A DNA stretch of 11,361 nt, taken from Ophiosphaerella korrae. Lineage: Eukaryota; Ascomycota; Dothideomycetes; Pleosporales; Phaeosphaeriaceae. Shown piece by piece: positions 1 through 7,979 of the stretch. The stretch covers positions 1-11,361 of the forward strand of contig JALNQF010000906.1 of NCBI GenBank assembly GCA_028456385.1, read 5' to 3'. Below the pieces are notes generated by a model. It was not told the DNA's origin, searched no databases, and saw only the letters and a list, made by a program, of their open reading frames with translations. The translations under genes and the position numbers were made by a program. Each line of letters begins with the position of its first letter. Position 1 is the first letter of the stretch.

Positions 1-250
1 AAGCTAAGTAGCTACTATAATTATAGTATTTACTATAGTAAGCTCTATATTTAGGTTATAGTCTATTAGTACTTATAGGAGTAGCTTATCTAGTATACTA
101 CTCTATTTACTCTACTTAGGTTTATATAATAATAAGTAAGCGCTTAAGCTTTTAGCGCTATTATCTAGCTTGTTATTTTAGAGTCTTTAGCTTAATTACG
201 TTAGCGCTAGCTATTACTAGCGTATATACTACTAATAAGCTCTAACTATA

Positions 251-345
251 TTATTTAGAGCTATATAAGATATAGCTACTTAATAAAAAATAGTATCTAC
301 TTTATTTAGAGCTATAGAAGCTATAGCTACTTAATAAAAGGTAGT
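251..345. repeat. Two direct copies of a 44-bp unit, 51 bp apart
   Basis: Copy one is 251-294 and copy two is 302-345. Both start TTATTTAGAGCTATA and run to a TAGT. They differ at a few positions. The 51-bp offset is exactly 17 codons, and in the copia frame on the minus strand both copies read a similar VAI..IALN peptide, so this is an in-frame duplication within the linker of the polyprotein. Whether it predates the insertion of this copy cannot be told from one copy. Confidence 0.7.
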
Positions 346-1203
346 TTAATAAGTTGTAGTTTAATTTAAACTTTTATCTATTAGCTACTCTAAGGCGCTT
401 ACTTCTCTAGTTAATTATAATTCCTAAGAGCTTTTAGATACTTTACTATATTAATTTCTATAATTAATATTAGTACTTATATACTAAACTCCTCTAGGTT
501 TAGGTATTTACTCTAGAGTTTAAAGGCTACTAAGCTTAAGTTACTCTATATAGATTCTATATAGTTTACTAGCTAAGCTTACTACTTATATAAGGTTTAC
601 TCTTTATTCTACTAAGATAACTAGCTAGCTAGCCTAGCTTTTAGTATTACGTAAAGCTCTATCTTTTAGATTCTACTCTAAGTACTTACCTTACTAGTAG
701 CTTTCTAGGATTTAAGCTACTTTGCAGAGCTAGTTATATATATTATCCTAGGTCTTTCTTATATTACGCGTTACGTCTTTATATAATACGTTAATAAGTT
801 TTTAAATCTTTAGCTTTAAGAGCTCTTAATAAGCTTTACTCTTCTTATTATAGAAGAGCTACTTATTAAACGTTATATTACGCGTTATAATTACCTAATC
901 TAATTCTAAGACCTATATCCTATATATATTAGATACTCTATATCTTACTAGATATCTAATATAGCCCTAAAGGCTTATTTTAAAGCTTTTCTTATTACGC
1001 CTAGCTACTTACTCTTTATTAAGTAGATATACGTAGTAGCTATAAGTATATACTCTACTCTAATCTAGCTAAAAGTCTACTATAGTAGCTCTTACTTACT
1101 TAAGCTAATAGTATCTAAAGTACTACTTAAACTAGCTATTAAGTACTATATTAGGAACTTATATATTATAAGCGTAGCTTAGGCTTATATTATATAGCTA
1201 TAT

Positions 1204-1208
1204 AGCTA
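1204..1208. repeat. Target site duplication AGCTA, left copy
   Basis: AGCTA directly abuts the outer end of the left gypsy LTR and is repeated at 7975-7979, abutting the outer end of the right LTR. Five bases is the usual duplication for Ty3/gypsy integrases. The string AGCTA is common in this window, so the match alone is weak; its value comes from sitting exactly at both LTR ends and from the copia frame resuming across it. Confidence 0.8.
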
Positions 1209-1594
1209 TATTAAGACCTTAGAACTAGTAAGAGTAACGAGGGCAAGTAGGCTTTTATAAGATAGGCGAGGTTAATAAATAAGTTAGTTACTTAGCTTAA
1301 TTAATAGTTAGCTCTTATTAGAGTATTACGAGGTATATAAGTATTAATAGGTAGATAAGAATCTAATTAAAGTATTAGTTGTAATACTCTATTAGGATAA
1401 GAAGTAAAGAAAAGATTAAACACAATAGTCTATAAAGGTCTATTAACGTTCCTATATACTTACTATCTAGCGTTTATTCCTAAGCGCTTACTCTAGAGCG
1501 TTTACTACTAAATAGTTACGTGTTTTACTACGCTATATTACCTAGCTTAATTGTGTGCAATATAATAGCTTACCTGCTACTTAGTATTATAATA
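1209..1594 (-). repeat. Gypsy 3' LTR (386 bp)
   Basis: It is a direct repeat of 7533-7974, alignable over its whole length from TATTAAGACCTTAGAACTAG to a shared TTAGTATTATAA. It is 56 bp shorter than the 5' LTR because it has one copy (1491-1504) of a 14-bp unit present five times in the other. The remaining differences are nearly all transitions, such as GGGCAAG here against GGGTAAG, and AAACACAATAG here against AAATATAATAG. I saw one clear transversion (GTATATAAG against GTATAAAAG). Its terminal dinucleotides are mutated: the TG at the outer end and the CA at the inner end now read TA. Confidence 0.93.
1491..1504. repeat. Single copy of the 14-bp LTR unit
   Basis: CTCTAGAGCGTTTA occurs once in the 3' LTR. 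The same position in the 5' LTR (7815-7884) holds five tandem copies. The core CTCTAGAG is a palindrome. Confidence 0.9.
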
Positions 1595-1609
1595 CTATTC
1601 CCCTTTCTT
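1595..1609 (-). promoter_or_regulatory. Polypurine tract of the gypsy element
   Basis: On the minus strand the 15 bases immediately upstream of the 3' LTR read AAGAAAGGGGAATAG, all purine except one T. This is where the plus-strand primer of LTR retrotransposons normally sits, and its position independently supports the inner LTR boundary at 1594 and the minus orientation. Confidence 0.82.
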
Positions 1610-1724
1610 ACGCTAAGTCTATCCTTAGGCCTAGGCCTCTATTAGCTAGTCTAGCTTATAAGTAGTTTACCCTACCTTCTAGTTAAAAACTATCCTACTA
1701 TAATATTACCTCTCTTATAGTTTT

Positions 1725-2182
1725 ATAGACTTTATCTCTTATTAGAAATCCTTACTACAAACTATATTTCTAAAACACCTTATCTATATTATTCTCTTTT
1801 AGGTATTCTTTATTTTATTATACTAGATTCTACTCTAAAGTGTACTAAGTGCACTTGTATAAGGCGTCTCTATATTAGTATAACCTAAGAGTCTCTTAAT
1901 TAAACTTGTAAAAAGTTCTATAAAAAGGTTAATAATAATAAAAAACTTCTTACTATTATTATTACCTATTTAATACGTAATAAGAAAATATTAAAATCTA
2001 CTAAAGAGCGTACTTATTGCAAGGCCTTATACCTAGCGTTAGAGTTAAAGTAAGAAGGTAATAAGGTCTTAGCGTAAGTTCTTAACTATTCTACTACTAC
2101 TATCGATATTGCCTCTTCTCCTACTATCTAGTCTACTATTAGCTTATTAGATAAATTTATTATAACTAAGGGCGCTTTGTAA
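1725..2182 (+). pseudogene. Extra plus-strand ORF relic inside the gypsy element, Cys-motif protein
   Basis: Between the end of pol and the 3' LTR, a plus-strand frame (codons in phase with 1841) looks like a real decayed gene rather than a shadow. At 1841-1873 it reads CTKCTCIRRLY, which is C-x2-C-x6-C if the final TAT was TGT. A further TGT follows at 1907-1909 (TCKKFYKK). Then comes a lysine-rich, leucine-spaced stretch (about 1925-2090; KILKSTKERTYCKALYLALE and on) that looks helical or coiled-coil, and an S/T-rich tail ending near 2131 or 2182. Stops at several points are TAA or TAG, explicable as CAA or CAG. Cys-cluster plus helical proteins of this general look occur in fungal genomes, often with repeats; I infer resemblance only, not a named family. 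It lies tail to tail with pol. The start is not determinable because ATG would be mutated; the start given is approximate. Function unknown. Confidence 0.5.
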
Positions 2183-2314
2183 GCTCTATATAGTTAGGTT
2201 TATTATAGAACTTTCTTCTACTAATATATCTATTGTATCCTAGCTATAGCTTTATATATCTTGTATATCCTAGTATATTATACTTACTTCTTACTTTCTT
2301 AAGTATCTACTAAC

Positions 2315-2465
2315 AATTCTATAGATTAGCTTTAGGTTCCTGTATATTTTTACTTACTAAGTAGCCTTTCTATTTTACTAGCTACTTTTAGAGAAACTAT
2401 GTACTTTAGAAGGCGTTGCGTCCTATTTCTTAATATCCCTATAGGTCTTTAACTTCAAACTTATT
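2315..2465 (-). other. Chromodomain at the pol C-terminus (degraded)
   Basis: In the same phase as the integrase, the minus strand reads KFEVKDL, then after about 24 codons LVK.KGYLVSKN and later EPKANL. This matches the chromodomain pattern E-[FY]-EVE-x-IL ... YLVKWKGY ... ENTWEP. One aromatic of the expected methyl-lysine cage (W of KWKGY) is a TAG stop. In chromoviruses this domain steers integration towards histone-marked heterochromatin, which would fit insertion into another transposon. Confidence 0.8.
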
Positions 2466-5400
2466 GTCCTCCTCTTTCTAATATTAGAATTGTCGCTATA
2501 CTATTATTTTTAGCTTAGCTAGTTCTAGTAGGCTTATATAGAACTTAGGGTGTACTTTAGTATCTTTAGGTAGTTCTAGTATTTTTATTACTAGCCTATT
2601 GTCTTCTTTAACTAAAAATAGTCTAACCTTAATATAATCTAGTCTTTTACTAAGTTACTTTATTCGTAGATTCTTTGTATAAAGATACGCTTTATCCCTT
2701 TCTTTTAGTTAAGGTACTATTTTTTATTTTTAATTAATATATAAAATACTTTATTTCTAAGCTTTTTCTAGTTTTTATCTTATCTTATTATAGAGTTCTT
2801 GTATATCTTCTACTCTAACTAATACTACCTCTATCTTAGGTCCTAGTAGTATTCTCTTAAATAAATTAGAGTATATCCTATAGTTTACAAAATATAGTGT
2901 TTTACTTATTACTTCTAAGTACTTATTATTATATACTAATTGTGCTATAGGTAATAGTAATACCTAATTATTTTACTTCTAATTACTATAAATCCTTAGG
3001 TATGTCTTTAATATCCTATTAGTCTATTCTATCTATCTATCTGTCTATAGGTAATAGGCTATTAATAGCTTTCTTTTTGTCTCTATTACTATAAGTAGCG
3101 TTATCTAGTAATTAGACGTAAAAAGCTTATCTCTATCGCTAATAATACTCTTTAGTATCCTATATCTTTGTATTAGTACTTCTAGTAGTACGTGTCCTAG
3201 CTAATCTACTATATAGTTACTTTAGAATTTCTCTATCTTAGCGTATTTTGTAAATTAGTCTACAATTACTATTATTATATTATATCCTATTCCTATTACT
3301 AAGTCTTTTAACGTTAGTAGTCCTATAATAAAGTCTATTACAATATCTATCTATAGTTCTTCTAGTATCTTAATTACTTATATTTCTCTATAAGGTGTAT
3401 ATATCTTGTACTTATTCTTCTAGTAATTTACGCATTCTTTAACAAACTACGTTACTTTTTCTTTTATCTTACTAAATCTATAGTTTCTCTAGATTAGTTC
3501 TATAGTTTATACAATCCCTAGGTACCTATATACTAGGTTATTATAGTATTGTTATATAATTACTTCTTATAATTCTTCTAGAACCTTATTTATAATTCTA
3601 ACTAGGTTGTTAATTTTTTACTCCTCTACTAGTTGTGTATTTAGTACTAAGTATCTTTGTCTATTGTCCTAGAGTATAGCTTCTTCTACTACTTGTCTCT
3701 TTCTTATAATATTATGTCTTTAGCTAAGCACGTCTACTTAGCTATTTTCCTTACCTAGTACGTACTAGATCTTGAATTTGTACTATCCTAGTAGTTCTAA
3801 CTATTATATCTACCTATCTTTTAACTTCTTACTTGTTATAAAGTATATTAGGTTCTTGTAATCTATCTTAATAATTACTTCTATTACGCTTTTAGCGTAT
3901 ACTCTCTAGTATTTAAGCGTATTAACTATTATAAGTAGCTCCTTATTGTATATATTATATCTTTTCTCTTACTCTATAAACTTCTCTAAATAGTATATAA
4001 TTAGATACTATTTCCTTTTATACTCTTATAGCGCTATCGCTCTATAAGCTAGATTAGATATATCTATCTTAATAACTAGGGTCTTATTACTATAAAATTG
4101 CTTTAAAACTAGTAGTATAATATAGGCTTACTTAAGTTCTTTATAAGCTTGTTTCTACTCTACTCTCTATTCTTATATTATCTCTTTTCTTATAAGCTTT
4201 ATAAGTAGTAGTACTTTCTTTAAAAATCTCTCTATAAAGTATTAGTTAAAGTTAATAAATCTTAGGAACGATTATACGTCCCTAACTATCTTAGGTTCCT
4301 TCTATTCTTCTACTACTTTAATCTTTTCTTAGCTTATCTTAACTTTATTAATACTTATCGTATATCTTAGAAACTCTACTTCTATCTTATACTATTCGCA
4401 CTTCTCTAGCTTTAGTTATAGGTTGTATTAGTCTAAGTACTATAGTACTATTATTACTTACTCTACGTGCTCGCTTTCTTCTTTAGAATATATTAGTATA
4501 TTGTCTAAGTAAGCTATAATAAACTTATCAAAGTATTCTTATAATATATTATTAATTAGTCTTTAGAACGATACTAGTATATTTATTAGTCTAAAGGGTA
4601 TTACTATATACTTATAATATTTATAGCGTATTTAGAACGCTATCTCCTACTCTTTACTTACTTTAATTCTTATTAGGTAGTATCTATTCTTTAGGTCTAG
4701 CTTTGTAAAAATCTTAGTTTAGCTTAGCCTATCTTAGAGTTTATCTATATTTAGTAGTAAGTAGTAGTCTTTTACTATAATATTGTTTAGTTTTTAGTAG
4801 TCTACGTATATCTTTAGTAGTCTCTTCTTCTTTAGTATAAAGAGAATTAGGAATCTTACTAATAATAAGGATTCTTGTATATATCCTTTCTTTAGGTCTC
4901 TATTTAGTCTTTCTTAGAGTATTACTAATTTACTCTCTATTAATTAGTAAATAGGCCTAAAAGGTAGCTCTTTTCCTTCCTATAACTTAATTATATAGTC
5001 CTAGGGTTAGTACTTAGGTAATGCTAGTGCATCTATCTCTTCTACGAATAAGTAGCTAAATTTCTTGTATTATTCTAGGATCTTAGGAGTTACGCGTTAC
5101 TCCTCTACTCTTACTTCTTAGCCTAGCGCCCTACTAGTACTTATAGAGTTACTTATTCTCTCTTAATAAGTTACTATTAAAGCTACTATCTTATATAGTA
5201 CCTTCTTATCTACTATTAAACGCTACTAATACGTAGGCTTAGATCTATATACGTTTTTGTAGTTATTAAATAAGAGGTTCTAGTTTTTCTAATTAACTCT
5301 AGGATTAATCTTTTATAGCTATAAGAGTCCTAGTATAATATCTTTATTAGCTAAAACTAATACGTCTAAGGTAATCTTTATACTATATCCTTAAATAATA

Positions 5401-5664
5401 ATCTCTGTAGTTACTTTATTACTAACTATTAGGTTTCTTAGTATTAGTTATCTATTCGCGATATAGATTAGATATAGTGTCTTCTTTACTTATAGTTTAA
5501 GTCCTACTTATTCTACTACTTTAGGTGTAATTAGGTTTATAAATAACCCTAAATCTACTAATACTTTTATTCTTTCTCTTCCTATCTTTACTAAGAGTTT
5601 AATAAGTCTTTTAGTGTTAATAGTGTTATAGCTTCTAGATATATATCTAGCGTTAGCTATTTAC

Positions 5665-7464
5665 CTAAAAAAACTTAATCTTATAATCTTTGTTTAACTT
5701 TTACTAGAATCTTTAGAGTATCTTAATCTCTCTATATTGTTTATACTTCTTAAGTGTATAGGTTTACTAGATTAGATTAATATATTAGTTGTTTATAAGT
5801 ATCTTACTTGTGTTTATATCTTCTTTAGTTATACCTAGAAAGTACTCTACTTCCTACTTATCTTATAGGTATTGTTTGTATCTTACGTTTATATACTCTT
5901 CCTAGTTCTATTTATATCTAGATCTCCTATAAAGGAAATATCTAGATCTTATCTTATTAGAATAGTAGGTAAGGTAGTTATTATAGTAATATCCTATCTA
6001 TAATAGTAGTAGATAGTTTAGGTTATATAAGTATAGCTAGTATTATAGTTTTTATATTAATACTAGATCTATAATAATTAGCGCCTAATTATTATTTATA
6101 TATAACAATTTGTATTACTAGGTTTACTCTACTTTGCGTATCTAGCGTTCTTTATCTTACTATTCTTTTACTAAGTAGTAGCTATCTACTAGTCTCTAGA
6201 TTTCTTTTACAAATCTATCTTGTACTTTAGTGTTCTCTTACCTTAGCTCTAGTGTTCTAAGTACTATTTTATATTTAGAGGTCTTAGGCTTTTAGTTTTT
6301 TTTCTTATTCTTGTCCTAGGCTATATATACCTACCTTCCTAGATATAGCGTTGTCTTACGCCTATACCTTGCCCTTCTTTAGTATAGCTAAAGGTATTCT
6401 AAGGTGTCTATCCTAGCTTATTTCTACTTTAGCTAATACCTTCTTACGTAGCTTTATATTCCTAGTAGTATCTTTATAGCTTCTACTTTATTATTTATTA
6501 TAAGGTTTGTTAGTTATATAGTAATCTTGTAGTAGTTATATCTCTTACCTATATCCTACTACTAGAGGTTTATAGTCTTGTAATCTCTCTTCTTCTAGCT
6601 TCCTCTAAGGATTACTTCCTATTCTTCTTCTTTATCTTCGTCTTACTACTTAAGCATGTTAATTTATTGTATAATCTTGTTCTTTACTTAGTAATTCTTT
6701 ACTAGGTGCCCTATTTTACTATACTTGTAGTATTTTTAGCTTTCTACTCCCTTAAGGTTCTTATAGTAATAGTATTCTTATTTTCCTAGGTTTATATTAT
6801 TAACGTGTATCTCGTCTAGCTTAAAGTATCTATAGCTACCCTAAACTTACTTATTCTTGTGTTTGCGTTACTACTTGTACTTAAGTTAGTACTTCTTGTT
6901 TTCTATACGTAGTACTCTTGTATTCTTAGCTTCTACTATATATTTGTATATATAGTTATTAACTTAGATTACTTCCTCTATTAGGTCTTCTAACGTCTTA
7001 ATTATAGCTCTACTACGTATTAGCTCGCCTTAAACGTTACTCTTAAGTTTCTATTAAAATATCCTTATTAATAACTTGTTATTCTATTCTATTTGTATTA
7101 CGTAGCTTTAGAACTTGTTAGTATAGTCTACTACTACTTTGTTTTATTATAGCTACTATATTACGCGCTCTACTACTACTATCTTATTTACTAGTAGAAA
7201 GGTTTGTTATACTTTATCTTTAAACTTAATCTATTCTTTAAATATCTTGTTGTAGTTACTATTATTGTTATTAAGGTATTTCTTAAGGTATAGCGTAACT
7301 TATTTCTCTACCTTACCCTTTATATAGGACGATACAAGTATAGCTCTATCTTTATCCTAAACTTAGTCTACCTTAAAGAAGAGATTAAGTTATAAGATCT
7401 ATAGCTTAAGCTTATTCTATTCTTTATAGTAGAGGTCTAGCTTAGTAACCTTAGAAGTAGCTAT
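5665..7464 (-). pseudogene. gag: Gypsy gag relic with mutated CCHC zinc knuckle
   Basis: Gag is the capsid and nucleocapsid precursor. A single phase, different from pol, stays protein-like for about 600 codons. The likely start is an ATA at 7462-7464 (an ATG after G-to-A) followed by ATSKVTK. A retrotransposon-gag-like segment follows (7440-6950) with DKDRAILVSSYIKGKVEK and later a GELI...IIKTLEDLIEEVI helix. The zinc knuckle is at 6691-6732: Y-x2-Y-x4-H-x4-Y, i.e. C-x2-C-x4-H-x4-C with all three Cys codons now TAC or TAT and the His retained. A lysine/glutamate-rich C-terminal part then runs to FF and a TAG at 5665-5667. That TAG may be the original stop or a mutated CAG. Numerous other stops are TAA/TAG. 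Gag from this copy would not fold a zinc knuckle. Confidence 0.82.
5667..5673 (-). other. T7 run at the gag/pol frame junction
   Basis: On the minus strand gag ends AAG TTT TTT TAG, while pol is read one base further on (AGT TTT TTT AGG). The seven T residues at 5667-5673 sit exactly where the protein-like phase changes. RIP makes substitutions, not indels, so the phase change probably belongs to the element itself (a programmed +1 shift or reinitiation), unless this copy has an indel. Confidence 0.5.
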
Positions 7465-7532
7465 ATAAGTCGCTCCTATACGCTAGTTATCTATATTTAT
7501 TAACGTATCGCTTATCTTAAGGGTATTTAATA

Positions 7533-7974
7533 TATTAAGACCTTAGAACTAGTAAGAGTAATAAGGGTAAGTAGGCTTCTATAAGATAGGTAAGGTTAAT
7601 AAATAAGTTAGTTACTTAGCTTAATTAATAGTTAGCTCTTATTAGAGTATTATAAGGTATAAAAGTATTAATAGGTAGATAAGAATCTAATTAAAGTATT
7701 AGTTATAATACTCTATTAAGATAAGAAGTAAAGAAGAGATTAAATATAATAGTCTATAAAGGTCTATTAACGTTTCTATATACTTACTATCTAGCGTTTA
7801 TTCTTAAGCGCTTACTCTAGAGTGTTTACTCTAGAGCGCTTATTCTAGAGTGTTTACTCTAGAGCGTTCGCTCTAGAGTGTTTACTACTAAATAGTTACG
7901 TGTTCTACTACGCTGTATTACCTAGCCTAATCGCGTGTAATATAATAGCTTACCTGCCGCTTAGTATTATAACA
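7533..7974 (-). repeat. Gypsy 5' LTR (442 bp)
   Basis: It is the direct-repeat partner of 1209-1594. On the minus strand it begins TGTTATAATACTAAG, keeping the canonical TG start, and ends ...CTTAATA, where the final CA has become TA. It is followed on the outer side by the AGCTA duplication. It contains a five-copy 14-bp minisatellite that the other LTR has only once. It is more mutated than the 3' LTR at several CA/TG sites (TAATAAGGGTAAG here against TAACGAGGGCAAG), but less mutated at others (CTAATCGCGTG here against TTAATTGTGTG). It would hold the promoter and the transcript start, but I cannot point to a TATA box with confidence in such AT-rich sequence. Confidence 0.93.
7815..7884. repeat. 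14-bp minisatellite, five copies, in the gypsy 5' LTR
   Basis: Units at 7815, 7829, 7843, 7857 and 7871 follow the consensus CTCTAGAGYGTTTA, with transition differences between units. Each unit carries the palindrome CTCTAGAG or TTCTAGAG. The four extra units account exactly for the 56-bp length difference between the two LTRs. Confidence 0.93.
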
Positions 7975-7979
7975 AGCTA
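7975..7979. repeat. Target site duplication AGCTA, right copy
   Basis: It directly follows the ACA end of the gypsy 5' LTR and matches 1204-1208. Removing the element plus one copy of this 5-mer joins the copia gag-pol frame in phase. Confidence 0.8.

Larger units (their letters stand above)
1..1208 (-). pseudogene. Copia pol relic, distal part (after integrase core)
   Basis: This is the continuation of the copia gag-pol frame that begins right of the gypsy insertion. Read on the minus strand from 1203 leftwards, in the same phase as the frame ending at 7975, it gives a stop-ridden but recognisable stretch: a VDF.LD.SRVY segment near 1080-1030 and a RYLVRYRVSNIYRI.VLEL segment near 955-901. 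The latter matches the GYLVGY..SNIYRIW.P type motif that follows the integrase core in fungal copia polyproteins. After about 700 the similarity fades into a linker that is poorly conserved in the family. I did not find the RT core motifs, so the RT domain should lie to the left of base 1. All stops seen are TAA or TAG, as expected from CAA, CAG, CGA or TGG after C-to-T or G-to-A change. It is truncated by the window edge and nonfunctional. Confidence 0.75.
2160..5673 (-). pseudogene. pol: Gypsy pol relic: PR-RT-RNaseH-INT-chromodomain
   Basis: One phase runs the whole length, broken by many TAA/TAG stops. The protease motif near 5545-5559 reads VLVDLGLFINLI, where DSGS is expected; its Asp is kept. 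RT: YVDY near 4810, FTKLDL with catalytic Asp at 4695-4697, and YLDN at 4500-4511 where YLDD is required. RNase H: KIDISN at 4053-4070, Asp kept and the second acid of DASD now Asn; YNKELL and IDYKNL follow. The integrase HHCC region (about 3545-3420) has both His and the last Cys changed to Tyr. The integrase core keeps Asp 3333-3335, Asp 3135-3137 (SDRD) and Glu 3027-3029; the last two are 36 codons apart, the DD-x35-E spacing. The C-terminal chromodomain (about 2465-2315) shows LVK.KGYLVSKN, the stop standing for the Trp of KWKGY. The 3' end is approximate. Reverse transcription and integration functions are lost. Confidence 0.92.
1209..7974 (-). mobile_element. Ty3/gypsy chromovirus retrotransposon, full length, RIP-degraded
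   Basis: This is a 6766-bp LTR element in minus orientation: 5' LTR 7533-7974, gag, pol (PR-RT-RNaseH-INT-chromodomain), polypurine tract and 3' LTR 1209-1594. The domain order with integrase after RNase H identifies Ty3/gypsy, and a C-terminal chromodomain places it among the chromoviruses. The 5-bp flanking repeat AGCTA and the colinear copia frame on both sides show that it inserted into a copia element. LTR ends read as TG...CA after allowing for C-to-T and G-to-A changes: the 5' LTR still begins TGTTATAATA on the minus strand. Many in-frame stops and lost catalytic residues make it non-autonomous. I could not recognise a tRNA primer-binding site just inside the 5' LTR (minus strand from 7532). 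Confidence 0.93.

Noticed and set aside
1204..1208. AGCTA duplication as stand-alone proof of insertion
   Set aside because: AGCTA/TAGCTA is among the commonest strings in the window, so the 5-mer was accepted only together with the LTR ends and the copia frame continuity.
1841..1940. A Zn2Cys6 transcription factor gene of the host
   Set aside because: The first half fits C-x2-C-x6-C, but the second half (CKKF, then no clear Cys spacing) does not, and the frame sits inside a retrotransposon, so a host regulator call is not supported.
2200..2740. Plus-strand continuation of the Cys-motif frame past 2182
   Set aside because: Beyond about 2200 the minus strand carries clear pol C-terminal and chromodomain residues, so the fairly open plus frame there is most simply its antisense shadow.
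7505..7532. tRNA primer-binding site of the gypsy element
   Set aside because: The bases just inside the 5' LTR on the minus strand (TATTAAATACCC...) do not begin with TGG or match a tRNA 3' end I know, even allowing for transitions.
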